NCBI GenBank assembly: GCA_003537755.1
Contig: DPQS01000070.1
Location: 1-18,879, forward strand
DNA from: Clostridiales bacterium
GTDB taxonomy: Bacteria; Bacillota; Clostridia; Christensenellales; CAG-314
Reading direction: 5' to 3'
Length of the DNA stretch: 18,879 nucleotides
Under the pieces are notes generated by a model. It searched no databases, was not told where the DNA came from, and worked only from the letters and a program-made list of their open reading frames with translations. The translations under genes were made by a program, and so were the position numbers. Shown one piece after another: positions 6,550 through 14,165 of this stretch; position 1 is the first letter of the stretch; the number at the start of each line of letters is the position of its first letter.

Positions 6550-7332
6550 ATGAGCAGAAATTTTACAATGGATGACGTCACGATTTTGCACGAGGACAAC
6601 AGTATTCTTGTTGTCGTCAAACCGCAAAATATTCCGAGCCAGGCCGACGCAAGCGGCGACATAGACCTGCTGACCCTGCTTAAGGGCTACATCAAGGACA
6701 AGTACGACAAGCCGGGCAACGTCTATCTCGGGCTGGTGCATCGTCTCGATCGTCCCACGGGCGGCGTAATGGTGTTTGCCAAAAACAGCAAAGCGGCGGA
6801 ACGCCTCAGCAAGCAAATCGTCGACGGCGACATGGTCAAGACTTACCTTACCACGGTTGTCGGCACGCCCAAACAGCGCAAGGACACGCTGGTAAACTAC
6901 CTTAAGAAAAATCCTCTCACCAACACGGTGTACGTGGCAACGTTCGGCGATCACGACGCCAAACGTGCCGAACTCAGTTACGAAGTGTTGCAAAGCGAGG
7001 ACAATCTTAGCCTTGTCAAGGTGCAGCTTGGCACCGGGCGCAGCCACCAGATCCGTGTGCAGATGAACGCGATCGGATGTCCCGTGTACGGCGACGCACG
7101 CTACGGCGGAGACATCGTCCGCGGACAAAATCTGTCACTGTGGGCATACAAGCTGGAACTTACCCATCCCGTCAGCAAGGAACGTATGGTGTTTGTGGCG
7201 TATCCGCCCCTTACCGAGCCGTGGAAACGCTTCGACATTGCCAAATTTGTGGAAAACCTTGCCGACAGCGACGGCGACGAGGACGGTGTGCCCCTTTTCG
7301 AGCAGCCGCAAACGTCCGACAACCTTGACTGA
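6550..7332 (+). CDS. RluA-family RNA pseudouridine synthase
   Basis: This enzyme converts specific uridines in rRNA or tRNA to pseudouridine. The 260-residue product has the RluA-family catalytic motif HRLDRPTGG with the nucleophilic Asp at about residue 67. The opening is LHEDNSILVVVKPQNIPSQ, and the later motifs are KTYL and GTGRSHQIRVQM...YGDARYGG. It lacks an N-terminal S4 domain, so it is the short form rather than RluC/RluD-like; the target site cannot be read from the sequence. GGAG lies 5 bases before ATG 6550. The acidic tail (SDGDEDGVPLFEQPQ) is not part of the catalytic fold. It lies alone, between a repeat-rich gap and the separately promoted gene at 7483. Confidence 0.93.
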   Translation: MSRNFTMDDVTILHEDNSILVVVKPQNIPSQADASGDIDLLTLLKGYIKDKYDKPGNVYLGLVHRLDRPTGGVMVFAKNSKAAERLSKQIVDGDMVKTYLTTVVGTPKQRKDTLVNYLKKNPLTNTVYVATFGDHDAKRAELSYEVLQSEDNLSLVKVQLGTGRSHQIRVQMNAIGCPVYGDARYGGDIVRGQNLSLWAYKLELTHPVSKERMVFVAYPPLTEPWKRFDIAKFVENLADSDGDEDGVPLFEQPQTSDNLD

Positions 7333-7376
7333 ACGTCGCAAATTGCCCGGTTTTTGTAGTAATATCGGGCAAAGTG

Positions 7377-7405
7377 TTGACAACCGCTCAAATAAATTGT
7401 AAAAT
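7377..7405 (+). promoter_or_regulatory. Promoter of the exported protein gene
   Basis: TTGACA (7377-7382), a 17-bp spacer and TAAAAT (7400-7405) predict a start near 7412 and a leader of about 70 bases. An inverted repeat TTGCCCG (7343-7349) / CGGGCAA (7366-7372) lies just upstream of the -35 box and could be an operator or the decayed terminator of the preceding gene. Confidence 0.82.
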
Positions 7406-7416
7406 AATGGGGTATG

Positions 7417-7475
7417 TAGGGCGATTTATACCCTTTTGCCCTAAAAAGACGGGCGGCAACGCTGCCCCTCGGAGG
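7417..7475 (+). promoter_or_regulatory. Structured 5' leader next to the ribosome binding site
   Basis: Two hairpins can form: TAGGGC (7417-7422) with GCCCTA (7438-7443), and a 7-bp stem at 7451-7467 that ends 3 bases before the GGAGG (7471-7475). GCCC of the first hairpin can instead pair with GGGC of the second (7438-7441 with 7451-7454). The two states are therefore mutually exclusive, which would allow translational control. No known riboswitch consensus is present. Confidence 0.4.
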
Positions 7476-7482
7476 AACAATC

Positions 7483-8682
7483 GTGAAAAAAATCATCAGT
7501 TTAGTATTGGCATTGACTCTTCTTGTCGGAATGCTGGGTGTTTCGGCGGTAGCGCTTGCCGAAGACACAACGCCGACGGTAACTGCCAACCAGGATAAAA
7601 TCGACGCGTTTATCGCCGCCGACAACGGCACCGTAGACAAGCGCGGTCTCAGCGTACTCAGCAAGGCACTTCTTGAACTGGGTAAAATTACCGTAAGCGA
7701 AAACCTTGACAAAACCGAAGCCGACAACCTGTTTACCGGTATGACGCGTACTTTCGACACCGACGGCAAACTGGAAAGCAGTGCAGACAAGATTTATCTT
7801 CAATACTTCAAGCCAGGCAAGTATCCCGGAGATTTCGCAAATGCAAACCACGCCGAAGCAGGCAAGGAAGTAGACGTCAACAGCGTGGGCGTGTGGGCTT
7901 TCCGTCTGGTTGTCGTTCGTCCTACCAAGATTGAAGAAGCAGACGAACCCGCAGAAGGCGAAACGAAGAAAGACAAGTACGAATACAAACTCGAAGAATC
8001 CTCAATCGTTGCCAAGTCTGCGCTTATTACCGTAAATACGCAGGACGTAGACAGCCCCGTGGTTACCGTCAACTCAACCAAGTTTGACGAACTCGTTTCC
8101 AAGGGAATTACTGCAGGTACGCGTTACTCCATCACGACATCCACGTCTTTGTTCACATTCAGTGACGACGGCAAAAACAGCGACAACAGTTACAGCTACA
8201 TTACCGTCAACTACGTTATTGAAAAGAAAATCGACGGCAACTGGACGAAAATTTACGACACGACAGCCGACACCAAGGTGGTTGACGGTTACTCCGACAT
8301 CGTATCCAGCAGCGGTATTCTTGCAACAAACGACGATGTAAGCGCAAACAAGGACGACGTTAAGTACCGCGTAATCTACACGTTCGTCGACAAGTACGGT
8401 CACGAAGGCGTTGACAGCGAAGGTCAGAAGTCTGTCGTTACCCTCAACCTGTACGTAAACGCTAAGAAAACCGACGCCGAAACAACCAAGAAGGTTGACG
8501 CGTGGAAGATTGTTCTGTATGTAATCGCAGGTCTGTCCGCAGTAGGTATCGTTGTACTTCTGTGCATTAAACCCAAGCAACCCGAAGGTGCAAACGTAAT
8601 CAACGGTCGCGTTCACTACGGCGACAACGACAACACCGAAGGCAGCGAAACAACCGCTGACAACGAAACCGAAAACAAGTAG
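7483..8682 (+). CDS. Exported protein with C-terminal membrane anchor, unknown function
   Basis: I do not recognise a characterised family. The 399-residue product starts with GTG (GGAGG 7 bases upstream) and has a clear Sec signal peptide (MKKIISLVLALTLLVGMLG..., probable cleavage after ALA-26). A large extracellular part follows, then one hydrophobic helix (341-361, WKIVLYVIAG...VVLLC) and a 35-residue hydrophilic, Asn/Glu/Thr-rich cytoplasmic tail. The ectodomain is rich in beta-type segments. DVDSPVVTVNSTKFDEL (about 186-202) followed by YRVIYTFVDKYGHEG resembles a bacterial Ig-like layout, and an acidic low-complexity insert (EEADEPAEGETKKDK) lies near 147-161. The likely topology is outside domain, cytosolic tail. 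It has its own promoter, a structured leader and a terminator, so it is monocistronic. A surface adhesion or sensing role would be a guess. Confidence 0.85.
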   Translation: MKKIISLVLALTLLVGMLGVSAVALAEDTTPTVTANQDKIDAFIAADNGTVDKRGLSVLSKALLELGKITVSENLDKTEADNLFTGMTRTFDTDGKLESSADKIYLQYFKPGKYPGDFANANHAEAGKEVDVNSVGVWAFRLVVVRPTKIEEADEPAEGETKKDKYEYKLEESSIVAKSALITVNTQDVDSPVVTVNSTKFDELVSKGITAGTRYSITTSTSLFTFSDDGKNSDNSYSYITVNYVIEKKIDGNWTKIYDTTADTKVVDGYSDIVSSSGILATNDDVSANKDDVKYRVIYTFVDKYGHEGVDSEGQKSVVTLNLYVNAKKTDAETTKKVDAWKIVLYVIAGLSAVGIVVLLCIKPKQPEGANVINGRVHYGDNDNTEGSETTADNETENK

Positions 8683-8708
8683 TTTGTCGTAAAAACTTAA
8701 TACGAAAC

Positions 8709-8746
8709 AAAAAATCCTTTTCGAACAAAATCGAAAAGGATTTTTT
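8709..8746. terminator. Bidirectional intrinsic terminator
   Basis: A perfect 16-bp stem (8709-8724 with 8731-8746, core AATCCTTTTCGA) has a 6-base loop and A/T runs on both sides. It serves the exported protein gene (+) and the convergent phosphatase gene (-), whose stop is at 8873. Confidence 0.92.
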
Positions 8747-8872
8747 ATGTCTGTATAACTTCGTACATTATTTGTTGTTGCCGGCAAAACAGTTACAAGC
8801 TACCCGTCTTGCCGAATCAACGATTTGTGCAAAGTATCCGAAAACCTTTTTGTTGCATTGCACGGAAGTTTG

Positions 8873-9673
8873 TCAATGCAGTATGTAGTTTTCCGCAAGT
8901 TTGCGTTTGTGTTCGTCGGTAACGCCTATTGCCGCAACGTAACCGTCAATGCCGTCGTACAATCTGTCACATTCGGCAAAAAACGTGTCTATGTAACTCT
9001 CGTCCACATACAGCATTTTCAGCACAAGTTGCATCATTTCGGGCGACACGCAGGGGCGCACTTTGTTTACTACCGACGTCATGTTGTCGCGTGTAAGTTC
9101 GTTGGTCAGCATGTAGTCGGCTTTTATTTGTTCGCGGCTTGCCCCAAGGCAGTGCAGCAGCACGGCTGTGCAAACGCCCACGCGATCCTTGCCTGCGCTG
9201 CAATGCCACAGCGTTGCGCCGTCCGTCGGGTTGTCCGCAAGCAAACGCACAAACTGACCGATATGTTCGCGACAGTGGTCGTTGCGCACAAATCTGCCGT
9301 ACAGTTCCTGCATGTGTTCCTCGGGTGTTTCGCCTTTGTCGCGCATGCGGCGTATGCCCTGTTGCAGTTTGAGTGCTATTGTGGGGCCGTCGGCACTTTC
9401 GTAACTTATGCCGAAAGTTGTTGCCTGTATTATGGGTATGTTGACGTATTCCACGCCGTTTGTTTTGCGGTCGGGCACGTTGTCGCGTTCGGCGGCGGTG
9501 CGCAAGTCTATTACGCGCCGTAGTCCGCACGCGGCAAGTCGCTTGCCGTCGCTTTCCGTCATTCGGCTGTGTTCGCCGCTTCGCAGAAGTCTGCCCGTCG
9601 CGACAATGCCGCCGTCGACGGGTATTCCGCCGATGTCACGGGCGTTGCTTATGCCGTCAAGTTGTATCTTCAT
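8873..9673 (-). CDS. Protein-tyrosine/serine phosphatase (Y_phosphatase3-like)
   Basis: This is a 266-residue cysteine phosphatase of the bacterial tyrosine/serine or lipid-phosphatase type. The N terminus has the family signature NARDIGGIPVDGGIVATGRLLRS, then VIDLRTAAER. The P-loop is HCSAGKDRVG (157-166) with nucleophile Cys158 and Arg164. The K-D inside the P-loop (CxxGKDR) is the form found in phosphatases that can act on phosphoinositides or phosphotyrosine. Substrates here are unknown. The start at ATG 9673 follows the udk stop by 3 bases with no strong ribosome binding site of its own, so translation is probably coupled to udk. No signal peptide is seen, so the protein is probably cytoplasmic. 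The gene ends at the shared terminator at 8709-8746. Confidence 0.9.
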   Translation of the reverse strand: MKIQLDGISNARDIGGIPVDGGIVATGRLLRSGEHSRMTESDGKRLAACGLRRVIDLRTAAERDNVPDRKTNGVEYVNIPIIQATTFGISYESADGPTIALKLQQGIRRMRDKGETPEEHMQELYGRFVRNDHCREHIGQFVRLLADNPTDGATLWHCSAGKDRVGVCTAVLLHCLGASREQIKADYMLTNELTRDNMTSVVNKVRPCVSPEMMQLVLKMLYVDESYIDTFFAECDRLYDGIDGYVAAIGVTDEHKRKLAENYILH

Positions 9674-9676
9674 TGT

Positions 9677-10297
9677 TTATTGCTCGTTTTTCATCATTTT
9701 GCGGATGGCGTCCACAATCATTCCCACGGCAATGGTGTTGTGTCCGCCCTCGGGGATGATAAGGTCGGCTTTTGCCTTGCTGGGCTCAACAAATTGTTCG
9801 TGCATGGGCTTTACAGTGGACAGGTACTGCGTAATTACCGATTCCATGCTACGTCCGCGGCGGTTTACGTCACGGCGCAGGCGGCGTATAAAGCGCACGT
9901 CGGCGTCTGTGTCCACAAACAGTTTGATGTCGCAAAGGTCGCACAAATCCTTGTTGGTATAAATAAGTATGCCTTCAACGATTATCAGGTCTGCGCTGTC
10001 CATGCGCGACCAGTTGGCGTTGCGGCTGTGGGTGGAAAAGTCGTACGTCGGGTGCATGATGGATTGCCCTGCTCTGAGTGCCTTTATGTGCTGCACAAGC
10101 AGGTCTGTATCCAGGCTGTCGGGGTGGTCGTAGTTGAGTTTTCGTTTTTCCTCGATGGGCAAATCCGGGTATTCTTTGTAGTAGTAGTCGTGCGACAAAA
10201 TGACTGCGTTTTTGTCAAACGCCTGAAGAATCTTCTTTGCGACGGTAGTTTTTCCCGAACCGGTGCCGCCTGCGATACCCACAACTATTTTGCTCAT
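9677..10297 (-). CDS. udk: Uridine kinase
   Basis: Udk phosphorylates uridine (and cytidine) to UMP/CMP in pyrimidine salvage. The 206-residue protein has the usual length. It shows the P-loop GGTGSGKTT (10-18), the nucleoside-binding part LSHDYYYKEYPDLP...NYDHPDSLD (35-63), YDFSTHSR (85-92), the VEGILIY Walker B-like strand (108-114) and the lid segment RFIRRLRRDVNRRGRS. The frame extends upstream to 10405, but ATG 10297 is chosen because GGAGG lies just upstream and the extra 36 residues cross the promoter. It is the first gene of a two-gene operon with the phosphatase and has a near-perfect promoter at 10331-10359. Confidence 0.95.
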   Translation of the reverse strand: MSKIVVGIAGGTGSGKTTVAKKILQAFDKNAVILSHDYYYKEYPDLPIEEKRKLNYDHPDSLDTDLLVQHIKALRAGQSIMHPTYDFSTHSRNANWSRMDSADLIIVEGILIYTNKDLCDLCDIKLFVDTDADVRFIRRLRRDVNRRGRSMESVITQYLSTVKPMHEQFVEPSKAKADLIIPEGGHNTIAVGMIVDAIRKMMKNEQ

Positions 10298-10330
10298 CGT
10301 ACGTCCTCCGAGTGGTTTTTCCACACAACT

Positions 10331-10359
10331 ATTGTACCAATTTGACGGCACATTGTCAA
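10331..10359 (-). promoter_or_regulatory. Promoter of the udk-phosphatase operon
   Basis: Read on the - strand: TTGACA (10359-10354), a 17-bp spacer and TACAAT (10336-10331). The predicted start is about 25-30 bases before the udk ATG. The promoters for udk (-) and the 10662 gene (+) lie about 200 bp apart in the divergent gap 10298-10661. The middle of that gap (10380-10540) shows no gene or clear signal. Confidence 0.9.
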
Positions 10360-10557
10360 TGTAAATATGCACAAATAGGGCGCGGCGGCAGCGTTGATTT
10401 TGCAACGGAAAGGGAAAAATCCGATTGCGGCACCGATTTGCCTGTGACGGTTATTCTTGCAGGCATGACGGCAGAAAACAGCGTGAAAAATGAAATGTAA
10501 AGTAAAATGGAATAGAATAATTTTGATTAAACAAAACGACTATTTATATTAAAGGTA

Positions 10558-10586
10558 TTGCATTTTCGGACAACGTTTGCTATACT
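10558..10586 (+). promoter_or_regulatory. Promoter of the YgjV-like gene
   Basis: TTGCAT (10558-10563), a 17-bp spacer and TATACT (10581-10586) give a good sigma-A type promoter. The predicted start near 10593 leaves a leader of about 70 bases before the GTG at 10662. Confidence 0.78.
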
Positions 10587-10661
10587 ATGTTTCCGAGTTA
10601 AAAAGGATGTTACAAAACTGCGCGCGGATTGAGTAGTCTGCACTGCGCAAGGAGGTTTCTT

Positions 10662-11015
10662 GTGTTGGAATGGATTAAAAACAATGTGTTCGATTACGGT
10701 AGTTTTGTGGAATGGCTGGGGCTGCTTGCCGCCGCGCTGGTGCTGGTGTCTTTTCTTATGAAGGACGAACGCACCATACGCATTGTCAACATCGTGGGCG
10801 CGGTGGTGTTTGTGGTGTACGGCATTCTTATCAAGTCGGCTTCGGTGTGGGTGATGAACTTTGCTCTTGTCGCCGTGCACATCGTGCGCCTTGTAAAACT
10901 CTGCAAACAAAAAGGTCTTACGATTGACGCCGCCGAACAACACGGACTGTCGGTTGCGCAAAACGACGGCGCGACATCTGTGCATGACGACAACGACGAA
11001 GGCGACGACAAATAG
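10662..11015 (+). CDS. YgjV-like small inner-membrane protein
   Basis: This is a 117-residue membrane protein starting at GTG 10662, chosen because AAGGAGG lies 6 bases upstream; the open frame extends to a TTG at 10629. It has three hydrophobic helices (about 16-34, 41-59 and 63-81). The loop MKDERTIRIVNIVGAVVFVV and a final RLVKL fit the YgjV (Imp-YgjV) family of small bacterial inner-membrane proteins, whose function is unknown. After the last helix comes a 35-residue polar tail ending in a run of Asp (HDDNDEGDDK), which the E. coli protein does not have as far as I recall. It has its own promoter. No convincing terminator is seen in 11016-11230. Confidence 0.78.
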   Translation: MLEWIKNNVFDYGSFVEWLGLLAAALVLVSFLMKDERTIRIVNIVGAVVFVVYGILIKSASVWVMNFALVAVHIVRLVKLCKQKGLTIDAAEQHGLSVAQNDGATSVHDDNDEGDDK

Positions 11016-11230
11016 AGGCGCACGCTGCCGTCATTTGCCGCTTTTCGTGTAATGTTTCGCCGTGCGATGCAGTAGTCAAACGCTGTCTGTTTCGTTGGCT
11101 TTTGAATATCGGCGGTTGCAACGTGGCGTAAAATTACTGCCGATTCGTCAAAAATGCCGACTTTTTGTGGGAAATTTTCATAATTTTTCACATTTGACAA
11201 AATAATGTACAACAAATCGGTGAAAAACAG

Positions 11231-11259
11231 TTTACATTTGTCAAGAATAATGCTAAATT
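11231..11259 (+). promoter_or_regulatory. Possible promoter of the acidic zinc-ribbon gene
   Basis: TTTACA (11231-11236), a 17-bp spacer and TAAATT (11254-11259) lie about 43 bases before the ATG. The boxes are weaker than others in this window, and a nearby TTGTCA (11238-11243) confuses the choice. The interval 11016-11301 otherwise shows no gene. Confidence 0.45.
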
Positions 11260-11301
11260 ATACGGGCGTCAAAAAGGACGACTAAATTATATCGGTGATT
11301 T

Positions 11302-11826
11302 ATGGGAAAAGTTAAATACAAAAAGTGCCCCCGTTGCGAACTGAACTACATACCCGAAACGGAAGAAATGTGCGACGTTTGCAAGTCGGAGTTGGGGCTG
11401 GAAAGCAAACTTGTTTTGCTTGATGACATCATTGACGAAGAAGAGCCGCTTAAACTTTGCCCCTCATGCAAGGCGGCGTACATCGGTATGGATGAGGATA
11501 TGTGTGAAAACTGCCTTGCCCGCGCCTCGCAACAGGTAAGCGACGACATCGACGAGGACAACGACGATTGGCGTACTTATCTCGACGACGAAGATACCAC
11601 CGACCCAGCCGACGACGATACGGTAATTCCGCTTGAGGAGTTGGACGAGGACGACGACGATGACGAAGAGTATGACGAGGACAACCCGGACACGGAACTG
11701 GAGGACTACCCCGACGATTATCCCGACGACTTCGACGACGATTACGAGGACAACGGCGAAGAAAGCGACGACGATGATGATGACGACGATGACGGGGACG
11801 ATGACGACGAGGACGACGACGAGTAG
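11302..11826 (+). CDS. Double zinc-ribbon protein with polyacidic tail
   Basis: This is a 174-residue protein in two parts. Residues 1-75 contain two tandem zinc ribbons with identical spacing, C-x2-C-x11-C-x2-C (C9, C12, C24, C27 and C53, C56, C68, C71). They look like an internal duplication (CPRC...MCDVC and CPSC...MCENC). From residue 81 on, 62 of 94 residues are Asp or Glu, ending in runs of up to nine Asp. The DNA of the tail is a GAY triplet array. I do not recognise a named family. The acidic tail recalls the delta subunit of Firmicutes RNA polymerase and DNA-mimic proteins, but the delta N-terminal domain is absent. GGTGAT (11294-11299) before the ATG matches the 3' part of the Shine-Dalgarno consensus. 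A strong terminator follows, so the gene is monocistronic. Confidence 0.85.
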   Translation: MGKVKYKKCPRCELNYIPETEEMCDVCKSELGLESKLVLLDDIIDEEEPLKLCPSCKAAYIGMDEDMCENCLARASQQVSDDIDEDNDDWRTYLDDEDTTDPADDDTVIPLEELDEDDDDDEEYDEDNPDTELEDYPDDYPDDFDDDYEDNGEESDDDDDDDDDGDDDDEDDDE

Positions 11827-11851
11827 TTGCATCTGACAAATTGCACGCACA

Positions 11852-11895
11852 CGCTTTGAAACAATCGGTTTTGCCGCTTGTTTCAAGGCGTTTTT
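11852..11895 (+). terminator. Strong intrinsic terminator after the acidic protein gene
   Basis: A 13-bp stem CGCTTTGAAACAA (11852-11864) with TTGTTTCAAGGCG (11878-11890), including one G-T wobble, is followed by TTTTT. The loop can extend the pairing with CGG/CCG. It isolates the acidic gene from the sigma factor gene downstream. Confidence 0.88.
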
Positions 11896-12051
11896 GCTTA
11901 TTTGACTGTTGTTCTTAATACGCTTGTTTATCGTTTTGTAACAATACTTGTCGTCTGATTACCGCAAAAAAACGAAAAATTTTCAAAATTTACCAATCGG
12001 TTGCAATAAAACTTGCTGCTTTGGCATTGACTGATTGAAAAGAGGTTACAA

Positions 12052-12603
12052 ATGAAGCCCAACAAAAACAACAATCCACCATCCTCCCGGGAGATTGACA
12101 GGTGCCTTAACGCACTTGCAGAGGGTGACGATACCGCATTGGAAAGACTGTACAACCTTGTAGGCACGTCCGTGTATGCTTATGCTCTGTCGGTACTTCG
12201 CAACAAGTACGACGCAGAGGACGTCATGCACGACTGCATTGTCAAGATTTACGAGCAGGCGGCGTCGTACACTTCGCACGGTAAACCCATGGCGTGGATA
12301 CTGACCATCGCTAAAAATATGTGCTATGCCAAGTTTAACCTGAACAAGCGTTTCGCAGACGTTACCGACGAGGAACTGGAACAGCAATTTGCAGGCAACG
12401 AGCGTATGAACGCCGACGACAAGTTGCTGGTGCAAGGTTGCCTTGCCAAACTAAGCGCGACGGAACGTCAGATTGTGGTTATGCACGCGGTAGGCGGAAT
12501 TAAGCATCGCGAGATTGCAGACATGTTGGGATTGCCTCTATCAACAACGCTCAGTAAATACAATCGGGCGCTGGCCAAACTACAACAACTAATTAAGGAG
12601 TGA
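12052..12603 (+). CDS. ECF-type RNA polymerase sigma factor
   Basis: This is a 183-residue sigma-70 family protein with region 2 (about 27-95: LYNLVGTSVYAYALSVLRNKYDAEDVMHDCIVKIYE, then GKPMAWILTIAKNMCYAKF) and region 4 (about 128-180: LSATERQIVVMHAVGGIKHREIADMLGLPLSTTLSKYNRAL). Regions 1 and 3 are missing, as expected for an extracytoplasmic-function sigma. AGAGG lies 7 bases before ATG 12052. Six bases separate its stop from the start of the RsgI-like anti-sigma gene, whose ribosome binding site lies in the last codons of this gene, so the pair is co-expressed. I could not find a clear promoter in 11896-12051. GTAACA and CGTCTGA elements of ECF type occur at about 11937 and 11950, but their spacing is too short to claim. 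Confidence 0.93.
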   Translation: MKPNKNNNPPSSREIDRCLNALAEGDDTALERLYNLVGTSVYAYALSVLRNKYDAEDVMHDCIVKIYEQAASYTSHGKPMAWILTIAKNMCYAKFNLNKRFADVTDEELEQQFAGNERMNADDKLLVQGCLAKLSATERQIVVMHAVGGIKHREIADMLGLPLSTTLSKYNRALAKLQQLIKE

Positions 12604-12608
12604 CCGCT

Positions 12609-14111
12609 ATGAACAACAGACAAACGGAAAAAAGCGTGCGCAGGGGATTTACCAATGCCACCCCTGACAACCTGGCTGAAATCAAAGCCGATTGCCAATC
12701 CACCTCACCGACGAGAAGAGCGGCGGCGAGAACCAATTACTGGAGATACGCTACATGCGCACTGGCATTTGTTTTGCTGGTGGTAAGCGTATTCGGCATT
12801 GTGGGACTGACAAAACAAGGTGCGGTTACGGCTTCGGCGGCGACGGTGTCGCTGGACGTAAACCCCAGCCTGGAAATCAACGTAAACAAAGACGGCAAAG
12901 TAATTGAGGTAATTGCCCGCAATGAGGACGCCGAACAGGTGATAAGCGGACTTGACTTCAGCGGCTGCTCGCTGGACGTGGCTGTGTACGCGCTTGTAGG
13001 CAGTATGTACAGCAAGGGCTACCTGTCGGAAATGAGCAACTCGGTGCTGATTGACGTAGAAACAAACGACGCAAACAAGGAACAACTGGAACAGTCCGTC
13101 AAGGCGCAGATTGACAGCGCGATGAAAAACAACAACGTCGTGCCCAACGTGATTGTATCTCGTCAAAGTGACAACGCCGAAGAAAACAACCAAACGACCG
13201 ACCTTGTCGCAACCTACGACCTGTCGGTGGCAAAAGCCAGACTGGTGGTGCAGATTTTGCGCAGTGCCCCCGACGGCAAATACAGTGTGGAACAACTTGT
13301 AAAACTTAAGATAAACGACCTTGCGCTGATACTTAACGGCATCGATGACAACAACGGCGGCGGCACTGCCAGCAGCGGAAGTTACATCGGCGCGGATGTT
13401 GCGCTGGATGCGGCAAAGGACTATATCAAGGCGGAACTGGGCGTGACCGTAGGCAACATTGTCGACCTCAAAGTGAAGTTGGACTACGAAGACGGCAGAA
13501 TGGTGTACGAAGTTGAGTTTAAGTCAGGCAACTTCGAGTACGAATGCGAAGTGGTCGCCGCAAAAACATCGGCGGACAGCGGAACGGTGTTCAAACTGGA
13601 AGTAAAATCCACGGCTAAGAAAGCGGAACGTCCCGACGGACTTACCGACGAACAGATCGAAACAATCAAGCAAAAAATAAAGAGCGACGCGCTGAAAATC
13701 GCAGGTATCGAACTGCTGGATCAGGGCAAAGTTGACGTGACGTTTGACCCCATAGAGGAAAACGACGACGAAATAGAGTTGAGTTTTGTCTACGAAGGCA
13801 CTAAGTACGAGTTTGAGTACGACTTCTCGGCTACGCTTGTCAAGTACGAACGCGAAAAGGACAACGGCGGTAGCGTGGACATTGATTACTCGAGCCGTCT
13901 CAACGTCATCATCCGCGACAAACTGCTGTTTCTGAAACTCGGCGACATCGACCTTACGTGGAAGATTGACGAACAAAAAGGTACCGTTGTGGAATACGAA
14001 TCCACCTATGTAAGCGAACTTACAGGGCTCAAGTACGAGTTTGAAGTTAAAATCGACACCATGACCGGCGCGGTTGTCAAAATCGATTACGAAGTAAGTT
14101 ACGACGATTAG
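12609..14111 (+). CDS. RsgI-like transmembrane anti-sigma factor with PepSY-like repeats
   Basis: This is a 500-residue single-pass protein encoded directly after the ECF sigma gene. Residues 1-45 form a short basic cytoplasmic part (GFTNATPDNLAEIKADCQ) that would hold the sigma factor. Residues 47-67 are the membrane helix. Residues 77-245 match the extracellular middle domain of RsgI proteins: it opens with SLDVNPSLEINVN and closes with LSVAKARLVVQIL. Three PepSY-like units follow (about 262-334, 354-415 and 435-500), each with a helix then beta hairpins such as YEVEFKSGNFEYECEV. ATG 12609 is chosen over GTG 12600 because AAGGAG at 12595-12600 is then 8 bases away. The Asn85-Pro86 bond sits where RsgI proteins are reported to cut themselves. 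Unlike classical RsgI, the N terminus is not the usual beta-rich domain and the partner is an ECF sigma, not SigI. The ligand is unknown. Confidence 0.86.
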   Translation: MNNRQTEKSVRRGFTNATPDNLAEIKADCQSTSPTRRAAARTNYWRYATCALAFVLLVVSVFGIVGLTKQGAVTASAATVSLDVNPSLEINVNKDGKVIEVIARNEDAEQVISGLDFSGCSLDVAVYALVGSMYSKGYLSEMSNSVLIDVETNDANKEQLEQSVKAQIDSAMKNNNVVPNVIVSRQSDNAEENNQTTDLVATYDLSVAKARLVVQILRSAPDGKYSVEQLVKLKINDLALILNGIDDNNGGGTASSGSYIGADVALDAAKDYIKAELGVTVGNIVDLKVKLDYEDGRMVYEVEFKSGNFEYECEVVAAKTSADSGTVFKLEVKSTAKKAERPDGLTDEQIETIKQKIKSDALKIAGIELLDQGKVDVTFDPIEENDDEIELSFVYEGTKYEFEYDFSATLVKYEREKDNGGSVDIDYSSRLNVIIRDKLLFLKLGDIDLTWKIDEQKGTVVEYESTYVSELTGLKYEFEVKIDTMTGAVVKIDYEVSYDD

Positions 14112-14165
14112 TAATAAAGAAAAAGGAAAATCTGAAAACATTTGATTAGCGTTGTCGAAAATTTG

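Noticed and set aside
6176..6553. 125-codon open frame on the + strand before the pseudouridine synthase
   Set aside because: It begins inside a degenerate repeat, has no ribosome binding site, runs over the promoter region of the next gene and has no domain-like pattern.
8755..8765. ATAACTTCGTA, 11 bases identical to one loxP arm
   Set aside because: The matching second arm and spacer are missing and there is no recombinase; a chance match or shared AT-rich motif.
11450..11839. Arg/Pro-rich and Val/Ile-rich - strand frames over the acidic gene
   Set aside because: They are by-products of the GAY triplet array coding for Asp on the + strand.
11936..11956. GTAACA and CGTCTGA as an autoregulated ECF promoter for the sigma gene
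   Set aside because: The two elements are only about 8 bases apart, whereas ECF promoters need about 16; I cannot support it.
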